From: a virus
Strand: one strand, 5' to 3'
Virus record (IMG/VR): IMGVR_UViG_3300008055_000004
Span: 1 to 22,591 of that record
Length of the DNA: 22,591 nt
A model generated the notes under the pieces. The model was given only the letters and a program-made list of their open reading frames with translations, searched no databases and had not been told where the DNA came from. Numbering within the stretch: the stretch's first letter is position 1; every line of letters begins with the position of its first letter. Shown piece by piece: positions 15,161-21,896 of this stretch. The translations under genes were made by a program, and so were the position numbers.

Positions 15161-15486
15161 TGCAAAAAAAAATATTCTATTTAATAGAGAAAGATTTTGT
15201 TGAGTACATTATAGAAGCAACTGATCACCCCAACAACAAAGTCTTTGTGTTGAAAAGATCTGTTTCTAAAACGTGGGCTGAAGACGTAAAAGCAAAAACC
15301 ATCCTTACAGTGTATGGTAATGGTGATGAATACAAGTTCAAGTGGGAAGAAAAGCAAGGTAGCAAGTTAGACTTTGCAACAACTGTAGAACTAACGCTCA
15401 TGCTTAATTTTCTGAACACTTACGATAACGACAAACCTACAAGCTACAGCATTGTTGAAGCCACTAATTTTACCAAGCTGCTCTGA
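15157..15486 (+). CDS. hypothetical protein coupled to the dNMP kinase
   Basis: A 109-residue protein, not recognised. Strand-rich with many Lys and aromatic residues (IFYLIEKDFVEYIIEA, FKWEEKQGSK). Start overlaps the kinase stop by ATGA; it shares the kinase's AT-rich composition and ends just before a bidirectional terminator. A second ATG follows the first directly, so the start is ambiguous by one codon. Confidence 0.7.
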   Translation: MMQKKIFYLIEKDFVEYIIEATDHPNNKVFVLKRSVSKTWAEDVKAKTILTVYGNGDEYKFKWEEKQGSKLDFATTVELTLMLNFLNTYDNDKPTSYSIVEATNFTKLL

Positions 15487-15490
15487 AAAC

Positions 15491-15521
15491 AAAAAAGCCT
15501 CCTGAAAAGGAGGCCTTTTTT
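15491..15521. terminator. bidirectional terminator between convergent transcripts
   Basis: AAAAAAGCCTCC, a six-base TGAAAA loop, then GGAGGC, an extra C and TTTTTT. A-run and T-run flank the GC stem on both strands, so it can stop the plus-strand kinase transcript and the minus-strand lysis transcript. Confidence 0.85.
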
Positions 15522-15540
15522 AAAGTCTTACAATAAGTTT

Positions 15541-16074
15541 TTAAGCTTCATTTACAGACAAACTGCCATTAGATGCAAGGTAAATTTTGCGGATATTCTC
15601 AGGACGGTTGTTGTACAAAGGACGTCTGACTTGTGAAATCCTCGACTTGTCTATGCGTACCACAGAGACTTTGTTACCCTGGTTGCCACCCAGTACATGA
15701 AAAGCTTTGTCATCTTCACCCACATAGATACCAACATGCCCGCCACCTTTGCGCGTGAACGTCAGCACATCTGCAAGCATTGCCTGGCTTGCGTCTACCT
15801 GCTCTCCAAACTGATTCCAAGAGAGCGCTCTTAATGGGATTGAAGGAACAGGTCTGCCTGCCCTGTGCATCACCACAGCCATGAACAAACCACACCATGG
15901 TATTTCATCGCTGGTATAGGTGCCTTGCAGACCTGTTTCTTTAGCCCATCCCATAATGACAGGGTTGTGCTTTGGACCCACTGTTTCTTCAGTTCCGTAC
16001 AGCTCAATAGCTTTTAGCAAGTGTCTGGGTGCAGCTTCCTGACCCAACCATAAAAGGTTCTTAGGCAGTTTCAT
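15541..16074 (-). CDS. endolysin, NlpC/P60- or CHAP-like cysteine peptidase
   Basis: A 177-residue protein of the TIGR02594-type phage lysin group. Catalytic Cys61 sits in IPWCGLFMA, His113 in GGHVGIYVG, and Asn131 in the GGNQGN turn, the Cys-His-polar order of papain-like cell-wall peptidases that cut peptide bonds in peptidoglycan. There is no signal peptide, so it needs a holin to reach the wall. It is the last gene of the minus-strand lysis operon and starts by ATGA overlap with the preceding membrane protein; downstream is the bidirectional terminator. Confidence 0.85.
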   Translation of the reverse strand: MKLPKNLLWLGQEAAPRHLLKAIELYGTEETVGPKHNPVIMGWAKETGLQGTYTSDEIPWCGLFMAVVMHRAGRPVPSIPLRALSWNQFGEQVDASQAMLADVLTFTRKGGGHVGIYVGEDDKAFHVLGGNQGNKVSVVRIDKSRISQVRRPLYNNRPENIRKIYLASNGSLSVNEA

Positions 16075-16472
16075 CCTTTAATCCATTTTTTTAAAAAGGT
16101 TTCCTTTGCAACACCTACAAAAAGATGTCCAATAAAAAACAAAACACCACATGTAGGGTTCAATACAGCAACAGCAACCGATGCCACACTTATTTTGCAA
16201 ATCTGAAAAAAATGCTCAGCATCTGTTAGAAACACAAAAAATGTAGCACTATAAGGAAAACGTTCTTCTTGAGGCATTGCAATTCCAAAGTGATACCACT
16301 TGTTTGTGTAAGGCTTTAAATTGTTACCATCTAAAGCCCATTTGTTTTTCCAAGAGTTACTACTATTCCATTTGGAAAAGTTGCCACTCCACTGTCCTCT
16401 GATGCATTCATCTTCCATTTCATTAAAAATCATGAACAAAAATCCCAAAAACAAAAAGACAAGCCCTATCAT
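16071..16472 (-). CDS. hypothetical membrane protein in lysis cassette
   Basis: A 133-residue protein with a hydrophobic N-terminus (IGLVFLFLGFLFMIF, about 2-16), a long Trp/Asn-rich soluble loop (SKWNSSNSWKNKWALDGN) and one or two hydrophobic helices near 90-125. The Trp- and Lys-rich loop with FFVFLTDAEHFFQ is a pattern I associate with small Bacteroidetes and phage membrane proteins of unknown function. It is coupled by ATGA to both the 47-aa protein upstream and the endolysin downstream. Confidence 0.7.
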   Translation of the reverse strand: MIGLVFLFLGFLFMIFNEMEDECIRGQWSGNFSKWNSSNSWKNKWALDGNNLKPYTNKWYHFGIAMPQEERFPYSATFFVFLTDAEHFFQICKISVASVAVAVLNPTCGVLFFIGHLFVGVAKETFLKKWIKG

Positions 16473-16612
16473 AGTAACTTAAAAGTCTTGAGTACAAACA
16501 GATACAATGCTCCACTTGTAACTACAAGCAATGCTGATAAAATTAACCATGACGTTATGGCAAAGACTTCAGAAAACTGTAGAACTCCTTTGTGTTTTTT
16601 TTCTTTTATCAC
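16469..16612 (-). CDS. 47-aa single-span membrane protein, GTG start
   Basis: A short open frame filling the gap between two lysis-cassette genes. From GTG 16612 it encodes a basic N-terminus (IKEKKHKG) then a hydrophobic span SWLILSALLVVTSGALYLFV and a short Lys-containing tail. No ATG is available in frame before the upstream stop. Its TGA overlaps the next gene's ATG (ATGA), the coupling seen elsewhere in this cassette. Topology (charged end, one span) fits a small holin, pinholin or antiholin, but function is not shown. Confidence 0.55.
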   Translation of the reverse strand: MIKEKKHKGVLQFSEVFAITSWLILSALLVVTSGALYLFVLKTFKLL

Positions 16613-16632
16613 AACTTGTTTTTTACTGTCTT

Positions 16633-17232
16633 CTATTTAAGTCTGATTTTCCAATAACTGGAAACGCCTAACTGTGCAGGTTCTCTACCATTAGTAAGTA
16701 TGTGCGCACCATAAACGCGGTCTTTTTTGTCTTTGTATAACAAACCGCCTTGAAGAGTCATACTGGTAAGAGTAGTGTTCACAGAAAGACCACCCCCAGC
16801 ATAGAGCTGACGTTTGGGAGGTAGCGTGACCGTCTTTGTGATAACAGGAATGCTGTACGAAAGCAGGTACTGGTGTTGCTTTAACCGGTTATACTGGATC
16901 GTGTCATGCAGGATTACAAAGCCAAACGTATCCAGCAACAACGTATCTAAGTAGATGTTTCTGACAGAGTAGCTACGGGCCAGTGTTTCAAACTGAATTT
17001 TGAGTTGAGTATAACAGGTGTCTGGAATAAACACAGAGTCACCAGGAAGCCACATGGTGTCTGTCTTGACAAGGGTTACATATTTTGTAATTACAGTGTC
17101 TTTGTAAACATAGTGTGTGTCTACATCTACAATAGTAGTAGGCTCAGGTGTCGGTTGTGGACTAGAGCACTGACGCTGCAGGAAAATGATCGCCACTAAC
17201 AGGGCGATGATTAGTAAAAGGTGTTTGTTCAT
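16633..17232 (-). CDS. membrane-anchored envelope protein, possible spanin-like
   Basis: A 199-residue protein with an N-terminal signal-anchor (HLLLIIALLVAIIFLQRQC) followed by a Pro/Thr linker, a periplasmic region of alternating strands and helices (TKYVTLVKTDTMW) and a C-terminal segment of alternating polar/hydrophobic strands (YAGGGLSVNTTLTSMTLQGG) that ends in Trp-Lys-Ile-Arg-Leu-Lys. The Cys near residue 22 is not in a proper lipobox. An inner-membrane anchor with an outer-membrane-like end in a lysis operon suggests a protein that bridges the envelope; a spanin role is inferred, not shown. Confidence 0.6.
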   Translation of the reverse strand: MNKHLLLIIALLVAIIFLQRQCSSPQPTPEPTTIVDVDTHYVYKDTVITKYVTLVKTDTMWLPGDSVFIPDTCYTQLKIQFETLARSYSVRNIYLDTLLLDTFGFVILHDTIQYNRLKQHQYLLSYSIPVITKTVTLPPKRQLYAGGGLSVNTTLTSMTLQGGLLYKDKKDRVYGAHILTNGREPAQLGVSSYWKIRLK

Positions 17233-17501
17233 TATTCGGTGGTTGGTTCTGGCTTTGACACAGTGGTTTTTGATCTGAGAGAAAACTTATCAAGCGTGTC
17301 AGCACCCATGCCAATGGCAGTGATGATCACTACTGCGTCCACTAAAGCATCTGAGGGATCTATTTCCTTGTGAGAAATCCCACTTGCCAGCATTGTGACG
17401 CACAGTGTTAGCGCACCCACAATAGCAATAACAGGCTTCACAGAAACATTGCCACGCTCGTCTTTGGTAAGCTCAGTAAGCCACTTGATAAACTTTTTCA
17501 T
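17232..17501 (-). CDS. putative holin
   Basis: An 89-residue protein with a charged N-terminus (KKFIKWLTELTKDERGN), a first membrane span about 22-40 (KPVIAIVGALTLCVTMLAS), a short acidic turn (HKEIDPSDALVD), a second span about 54-67 (VDAVVIITAIGMGADTL) and a charged Ser/Lys/Pro tail. Two spans with charged ends and this size fit a class II holin that opens the inner membrane for the endolysin. It overlaps the previous gene by ATGA and the next by TAATG. Confidence 0.7.
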   Translation of the reverse strand: MKKFIKWLTELTKDERGNVSVKPVIAIVGALTLCVTMLASGISHKEIDPSDALVDAVVIITAIGMGADTLDKFSLRSKTTVSKPEPTTE

Positions 17502-17845
17502 TTCTTGTTTTTGCTTTTAGGCTTTGTAAAGCCTTCTTCATCCCTTTGAAGGATGGCAGGTGAACGGTCCCACGCGTTGGGATTACCTGGCAGCGGAGTT
17601 TCAGGATAAGAAGAACGCTCACTGCTTCTAAGGATGACTCCTTTGAGCATCTCAACGTCTTCCTCCAGCTGCTCAATTTTAACCCTGTCTGCACTCTGCT
17701 GGGTCAGCAGGATTTTGATGTCTGCACGCATTTCTGTGACGTCGCGCCACAAAAGCATGCCTACAATGGCAATGAGAACAGGACTTGCCCATTCTTTTAA
17801 AATGGAGATGACCTCTTCCTTAGGATACTTATCAGATTTTTGCAT
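17498..17845 (-). CDS. membrane-anchored coiled-coil protein, XhlA-like
   Basis: A 115-residue protein with one membrane span (about 20-33, ASPVLIAIVGMLLW) followed by a heptad-patterned helix (VTEMRADIKILL and VKIEQLEEDVEMLKG, about 36-68) and a disordered, Pro/Ser-rich basic tail. The order helix-span-coiled coil recalls the hemolysin XhlA-type proteins encoded beside holins, though the span is at the opposite end from classic XhlA. It is the first gene of the minus-strand lysis operon. Confidence 0.65.
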   Translation of the reverse strand: MQKSDKYPKEEVISILKEWASPVLIAIVGMLLWRDVTEMRADIKILLTQQSADRVKIEQLEEDVEMLKGVILRSSERSSYPETPLPGNPNAWDRSPAILQRDEEGFTKPKSKNKK

Positions 17846-17950
17846 AGGTGGAGAATAAAAAGACTAAAAATTTAACAGAAACTCTCACACCTCCCTCTCT
17901 TATAATATACGGTTTTTTGCACAATTCATTAAAGAAAGTCTACAAAATAT

Positions 17951-17981
17951 TTTGGATGTCTACACAAACACGCGATATTTG
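17951..17981 (+). promoter_or_regulatory. plus-strand Bacteroidetes-type promoter
   Basis: TTTG at 17951-17954, a 19-base spacer, and GATATTTG at 17974-17981 (one mismatch to TAnnTTTG), followed by TAGCCC. Predicted transcription start near 17988, ahead of the terminator at 18075. Confidence 0.6.
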
Positions 17982-18006
17982 TAGCCCAGTTTTTTACGCT
18001 ATATCG

Positions 18007-18037
18007 TTGGCGTTTGGTGCTACTTTTTGTATCTTAT
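18007..18037 (+). promoter_or_regulatory. second plus-strand promoter in the leader region
   Basis: TTG at 18007-18009, 20-base spacer, TATCTTAT at 18030-18037, similar to the TATCTTTA boxes at 298 and 4522. Predicted start near 18043, about 32 bases before the terminator stem. Confidence 0.45.
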
Positions 18038-18074
18038 TAGAGCAGGAGAAGCTTCAAACTCCCGACCCTAACGA

Positions 18075-18106
18075 CCTGGAAAGTGCAAACTTTGCCAGGT
18101 TTTTTT
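18075..18106 (+). terminator. rho-independent terminator upstream of nrdB
   Basis: CCTGG-AAAGT stem pairing with ACTTT-CCAGG (one bulged G), a GCAA tetraloop, then seven T. It is oriented to stop plus-strand transcripts about 80 bases before the nrdB start, and no protein-coding gene precedes it on this strand. Confidence 0.75.
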
Positions 18107-18184
18107 GCCATTAGTGTTTTTACAAAACTGTAAACTGCATCACCTTAACCACTTATACATCCACCCTAATTAAGAAATACCACT

Positions 18185-19159
18185 ATGGGCATCTTTGACA
18201 AACGCGTGGCGTTTAAGCCATACGAATATCCTGAAATCATCAAGTTCAGGGACGCTATCAAACACAGTCGATGGGACGTAGAAGAGTTCAACTTTGACTC
18301 TGACGCCTTTGACTTCAAACACAAACTGTCTCCTCAAGAAAAGGAGGCGATCAAACGGACCTTATTGGCCATCTCACAGATAGAAGTATCTGTAAAAACC
18401 TTCTGGGCTAAGCTGGGTGAGCACATCCCTAAGCCAGAATTTAACTCTGTAGGGATCACCTTTGCAGAAAACGAGGTCGTTCACTCTGAAGCCTACAGCA
18501 AGCTGCTGGAGGTACTGGGTCTGAACGACGAATTTGACATGCTCCTTCAGAACCCTGTCATTGGAGGCCGCGTAGAGTACCTGACCAAATACCTGAGAAA
18601 CTCAGGTGAGAACGCCAAGCAAGTTTACACCCTAAACCTAGCGCTGTTCTCCATGTTCATTGAAAACGTTTCGCTGTTCTCTCAGTTTGCCATCGTGAAG
18701 TCTTTCATTGAGAAGAAAAATCTCTTAAAAGAAGTGGACACCGTCATTGAGGCAACCATGAAAGAAGAGATCATACACGCTCAGCTGGGCATGCACGTCA
18801 TCAACCTGATCAAAAAAGAGTATCCTGAATGGTTTGATGAAGACTTTTACCAGAAGATCTACCGCGCCTGCCGCAAGGCTTTTGAAGCAGAAGTTCGCAT
18901 TATTGACTGGATCTTTGAGCAAGGCGAGATAGACTCTATCTCTAAAGAAGCAGTAGTAGAGTTCATCAAGTCGCGTTTCAATGCATCGCTCAAAGCTATT
19001 GGCGGTGACGAGCTTTTTGACATTGACCAGGACTTGCTTAGTGAGCTGTACTGGATGGTGGAAGCCATCTATGGGTACGTACGCAATGACTTTTTCAACA
19101 CCCAGGGAACCAACTACACCAAGTTCCAAAAATCCATCACCAGCAAAGACCTTTTTTAA
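18185..19159 (+). CDS. nrdB: ribonucleotide reductase class I, small subunit
   Basis: A 324-residue ferritin-like protein that makes the tyrosyl radical for the large subunit. Metal ligands are visible in order: Glu67 (SQIEVSV), Glu97 and His100 (NEVVHSEAY), Glu160 (MFIENVSL), Glu195 and His198 (EEIIHAQL). Tyr104, four residues after His100, sits at the radical position, as in class Ia enzymes, so a metal-tyrosyl cofactor is expected. The first ligand is Glu rather than Asp, a common variation. nrdA follows two bases after its stop. Length is normal for phage NrdB. Confidence 0.95.
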   Translation: MGIFDKRVAFKPYEYPEIIKFRDAIKHSRWDVEEFNFDSDAFDFKHKLSPQEKEAIKRTLLAISQIEVSVKTFWAKLGEHIPKPEFNSVGITFAENEVVHSEAYSKLLEVLGLNDEFDMLLQNPVIGGRVEYLTKYLRNSGENAKQVYTLNLALFSMFIENVSLFSQFAIVKSFIEKKNLLKEVDTVIEATMKEEIIHAQLGMHVINLIKKEYPEWFDEDFYQKIYRACRKAFEAEVRIIDWIFEQGEIDSISKEAVVEFIKSRFNASLKAIGGDELFDIDQDLLSELYWMVEAIYGYVRNDFFNTQGTNYTKFQKSITSKDLF

Positions 19160-19161
19160 TC

Positions 19162-20823
19162 ATGGAATCAACACCTTCAACAACACACATGGATTGGTAC
19201 ACACCCCTCAGTCAGGAATTTATGGGGCGTGGGTACTTTCACAACGACGAGAGCATTGAAACAAGGATCAATGCCATAGCAGATCTGGTAGGTGACACGT
19301 TCCAGGACGAAACACTCAGAACAAAGGTCAGAGAGTATATTACGCGGGGGTACTATGTACTACCCTCTCCAGTATGGTCCAACGCCGGCACCAAGCGTGG
19401 CTCAGGTATATCCTGCTTCAACACGCACATCTCTGACAGCATAGAGTCCATTGTCAGGGCCAATGCTGAAGTAGGAATGCTATGCAAGATCGGCGGAGGC
19501 ACATCTGGCTACTTTGGTGAGCTGCGTCCTGCAGGTGCTGCTATTTCCACAGGTGGAGAAACACACGGGGCAGTGCACTTCATGCAAATGTTTGACATCA
19601 CCAAGAACGTCATCTCTCAAGGTAACGTAAGACGCGGTGAGTTTGCTGCTTATCTTGATATCACCCATGGTGACATCAAAGACTTTCTCAGAATCAACGG
19701 TGAGGGTCACAAACTGCAACGTTTTCCTTTTGGCGTCTGTGTTCCTGATAAGTGGATTGAAGAGATGAAAGCCGGTGACATGGATAAACGTGAGCTGTGG
19801 GCTATGGTGCTTGACTCACGCAACCGCACCGGTTTTCCTTACATCTTCTTCACTGATAACGTCAACAACAACACCGTGGACGTGTACAAGCACAAGTCAA
19901 GGATCAATTCTTCCAACATGTGCACAGAGATTCTGCTTCCTTCTACAGAAGAAGAAACCTTTGTATGTGACCTTGTGGGCATGAACCTGGTCAAGTTTGA
20001 CGAGTGGAAAGACACAGACGCTGTGGGTGTGGCTGTCTATATCGCAGACGCTGTACTGCAAGAGTTCATTGACCGTTACGAACACACACCCTTTATTGAG
20101 CGTGCCGTTCGTTTTGCAAGACGTCACCGCGCCATTGGTATTGGTGCATCAGGCTATCACTCATACCTGCAAAGCAAGATGATTGCCTTTGAGTCCATGG
20201 AAGCCAAGATGACCAACATGCAGATCTTTAAGACCATACAGGAACAAGCCTGGGCTGCATCCAAGGAGATGGCTGAGCGTTTTGGAGAACCTGAAATGCT
20301 TGCAGGCTATGGAAGACGACACACAACACTTACTGCCGTTGCACCTAACACCTCGTCGTCTTTCATCATGGGCCAGCAGTCTCAGAGCATTGAACCTTAC
20401 ACGTCCAATTACTATATCAAGAAGACTGCAAAGGTCAAGCACGCTGTAAAGAACCCTTACCTGAAGAAGCTTTTGGAACAGAAAGGCCAGGACAGCTTTG
20501 AGGTGTGGGAGTCTATTTTGCAGCGATCCGGTAGCGTGCAGCACCTGGATTTTCTCACAGCAGAAGAAAAGCTGGTCTTCAGAACCTTTGTGGAAATCTC
20601 TCAGATGGAGATCATCATTCAGGCAGCTGCCCGTCAGAAGTACATTGACCAGGGACAGAGTCTGAATCTGATGATCCACCCGCAGACACCCACCAGGGAC
20701 GTAAACACGCTGATCTTGAAAGCCCACGAGCTGGGTGTAAAGACGCTGTATTACCAGTTAGGACAGAACGCCGCCCAAGAGTTTGCGCGTGATATTCTTA
20801 GCTGTGAATCCTGTGCAGGATAA
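19162..20823 (+). CDS. nrdA: ribonucleotide reductase class I, large subunit
   Basis: A 553-residue catalytic subunit reducing ribonucleoside diphosphates to deoxy forms. Active-site residues are Cys85 (GISCFN), Asn252-x-Cys254-x-Glu256 (NMCTE) with the thiyl-radical Cys254, Cys269 as the partner Cys, the Tyr530-Tyr531 radical relay (TLYYQL) and the C-terminal redox pair Cys548-x2-Cys551. It is about 200 residues shorter than the E. coli enzyme; the N-terminal ATP-cone is absent, so dATP overall-activity inhibition should be lost, as expected for a phage that wants uninterrupted dNTP supply. Transcribed with nrdB. Confidence 0.95.
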   Translation: MESTPSTTHMDWYTPLSQEFMGRGYFHNDESIETRINAIADLVGDTFQDETLRTKVREYITRGYYVLPSPVWSNAGTKRGSGISCFNTHISDSIESIVRANAEVGMLCKIGGGTSGYFGELRPAGAAISTGGETHGAVHFMQMFDITKNVISQGNVRRGEFAAYLDITHGDIKDFLRINGEGHKLQRFPFGVCVPDKWIEEMKAGDMDKRELWAMVLDSRNRTGFPYIFFTDNVNNNTVDVYKHKSRINSSNMCTEILLPSTEEETFVCDLVGMNLVKFDEWKDTDAVGVAVYIADAVLQEFIDRYEHTPFIERAVRFARRHRAIGIGASGYHSYLQSKMIAFESMEAKMTNMQIFKTIQEQAWAASKEMAERFGEPEMLAGYGRRHTTLTAVAPNTSSSFIMGQQSQSIEPYTSNYYIKKTAKVKHAVKNPYLKKLLEQKGQDSFEVWESILQRSGSVQHLDFLTAEEKLVFRTFVEISQMEIIIQAAARQKYIDQGQSLNLMIHPQTPTRDVNTLILKAHELGVKTLYYQLGQNAAQEFARDILSCESCAG

Positions 20824-20860
20824 AGACCCACTCAAGTTTTAAAACCAACCATCAAACGCT

Positions 20861-21478
20861 ATGAAAGATTTGTATGACTTTCTGGTAAAGAACAAAGTCA
20901 GTCCCAACGGATTGTTTGTGCTGCACTGCACACACAACGGGTACATGTACCCCAACTATGTGAACTTTAACCATGAACAGTACCGCCTTGAGATTACCGG
21001 TCATCTTATCAAAGAGAACACCGGTATCAGCACTGTGTACAAGATCACAGAAAAAGGCCTCCACCTGCTCAGGGAAGCTGAGCACACCTTGACAAAAATG
21101 AAGCGAGCCAAGAAAGCCATTCCTTTGCAAGAGTGGGAAGACAACGTTGTTAAGTACAACGAAATGTTTCCCAAAGGCAAGAAGGAAGGTTCTTCTATAA
21201 GCTTTCGCACTAACCCGCGTGAGCTTATGGACCGCTTTATGTGGTTCTTCAAAGAGTACCCTGAGTACACCTGGGAGCACGTGTTCCAAGCCACAGAAAA
21301 ATACGTGAACACCTTTGATGAAGCCAGTGGGTTTACCTACATGCAAACCTCCAAATACTTTATCAAAAAGGACGACAAGAGTAAAACCACCACTTCAACC
21401 CTGGCCACAATGTGCTACAACATTGTTGAGGGTAACGACACTGAGGTACACTCAGGTTACCACTACTTTGGCCCTTAA
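20861..21478 (+). CDS. hypothetical protein with N-terminal winged-helix-like region
   Basis: A 205-residue protein. The first 75 residues look like a winged helix: KDLYDFLVKNKVSPNGLFVL, a helix with LEITGHLIKE, then a wing-like VYKITEKGLHLL, similar in pattern to DnaD-type or PadR-type domains. The C-terminal half is helical and aromatic (RFMWFFKEYPEYTWEHVFQA) with FTYMQTSKYFIKK. A DNA-binding or replication-initiation accessory role fits, but no family motif proves it. Confidence 0.7.
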   Translation: MKDLYDFLVKNKVSPNGLFVLHCTHNGYMYPNYVNFNHEQYRLEITGHLIKENTGISTVYKITEKGLHLLREAEHTLTKMKRAKKAIPLQEWEDNVVKYNEMFPKGKKEGSSISFRTNPRELMDRFMWFFKEYPEYTWEHVFQATEKYVNTFDEASGFTYMQTSKYFIKKDDKSKTTTSTLATMCYNIVEGNDTEVHSGYHYFGP

Positions 21479-21497
21479 ACAACAACACCAACACTTT

Positions 21498-21896
21498 ATG
21501 AAAGCAATTTTTATCAACGCCCGCGACAAGCGCGTTGAGCAAATAAACATCGCTAATGATCTTGATGAGCTGTACAAAATTCTAGATGTCAGAGTTATCA
21601 CAGTAGTATCTTCTCAAGACCCTGCTGTTACAGATGATCTTATTGTAGACGACGAAGCACTGCTCAAAGATGTTTCAGATTTACCAGGAGGTTTTTGGGC
21701 AGATTTCTTTCCTTCGCAACCACTGCTAGGCAATGCTCTAATGCTTGGCGTAGATCATGATACTGGTGAAAGCAAAGATTGCACAGTCACTGTAGATGAA
21801 ATCACTAAGCATGTCAGGTTTCTAACAGATGACGAGCTTAAATATTTTTATAACCTGCTTAGAAACATTCCTGCCGTTGTAATACCACTGCCATGA
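21498..21896 (+). CDS. DUF3846-like hypothetical protein
   Basis: A 132-residue acidic protein. The frame is open upstream inside the previous gene, but ATG 21498 (MKAIFINARDKRVEQI) follows that gene's stop and begins a clean strand. LIVDDEALLKD near the middle and LLGNALMLGVDHDTGESKD after it follow the pattern of DUF3846-type phage proteins (an internal acidic 'VDDEGLLK' then 'GNALVLG'), whose function is unknown. Its stop overlaps the thyX start by ATGA. The AT-rich composition differs from nrdA. Confidence 0.65.
   Translation: MKAIFINARDKRVEQINIANDLDELYKILDVRVITVVSSQDPAVTDDLIVDDEALLKDVSDLPGGFWADFFPSQPLLGNALMLGVDHDTGESKDCTVTVDEITKHVRFLTDDELKYFYNLLRNIPAVVIPLP

Larger units (their letters stand above)
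17988..18106 (+). ncRNA. candidate short leader or small RNA upstream of nrdB
   Basis: A transcript from the promoter at 17951 would run about 120 bases and stop at the terminator ending at 18106; one from the second promoter would be about 65 bases. No convincing ORF lies within. It could be a regulatory small RNA or a terminated leader that controls entry into nrdAB. No known riboswitch fold was recognised. Confidence 0.35.
17846..18184. other. divergent control region between lysis operon and nrd block
   Basis: 339 bases without a convincing gene. It holds plus-strand promoters at 17951 and 18007, a terminator at 18075 and a short inverted repeat (TTTACA-AAAC-TGTAAA, 18119-18134) between that terminator and nrdB. 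The lysis operon presumably starts from a minus-strand promoter here, but I see no full match: the nearest box, ATATTTTG followed by TAGAC (17950-17938, minus), has poor spacing to any TTTG. Confidence 0.6.

Noticed and set aside
18041-18075. GCTTCAAACTCCC resembling a tRNA T-loop
   Set aside because: No matching T-stem, acceptor or anticodon arms can be drawn.
17848-18114. 88-aa plus-strand open frame in the divergent control region
   Set aside because: It covers two promoters and the terminator hairpin, starts at the edge of the divergent lysis gene and has no recognisable domain.
18119-18134. TTTACA-AAAC-TGTAAA as an NrdR box upstream of nrdB
   Set aside because: Sequence and spacing do not fit the paired NrdR-box consensus; kept only as an unnamed inverted repeat.
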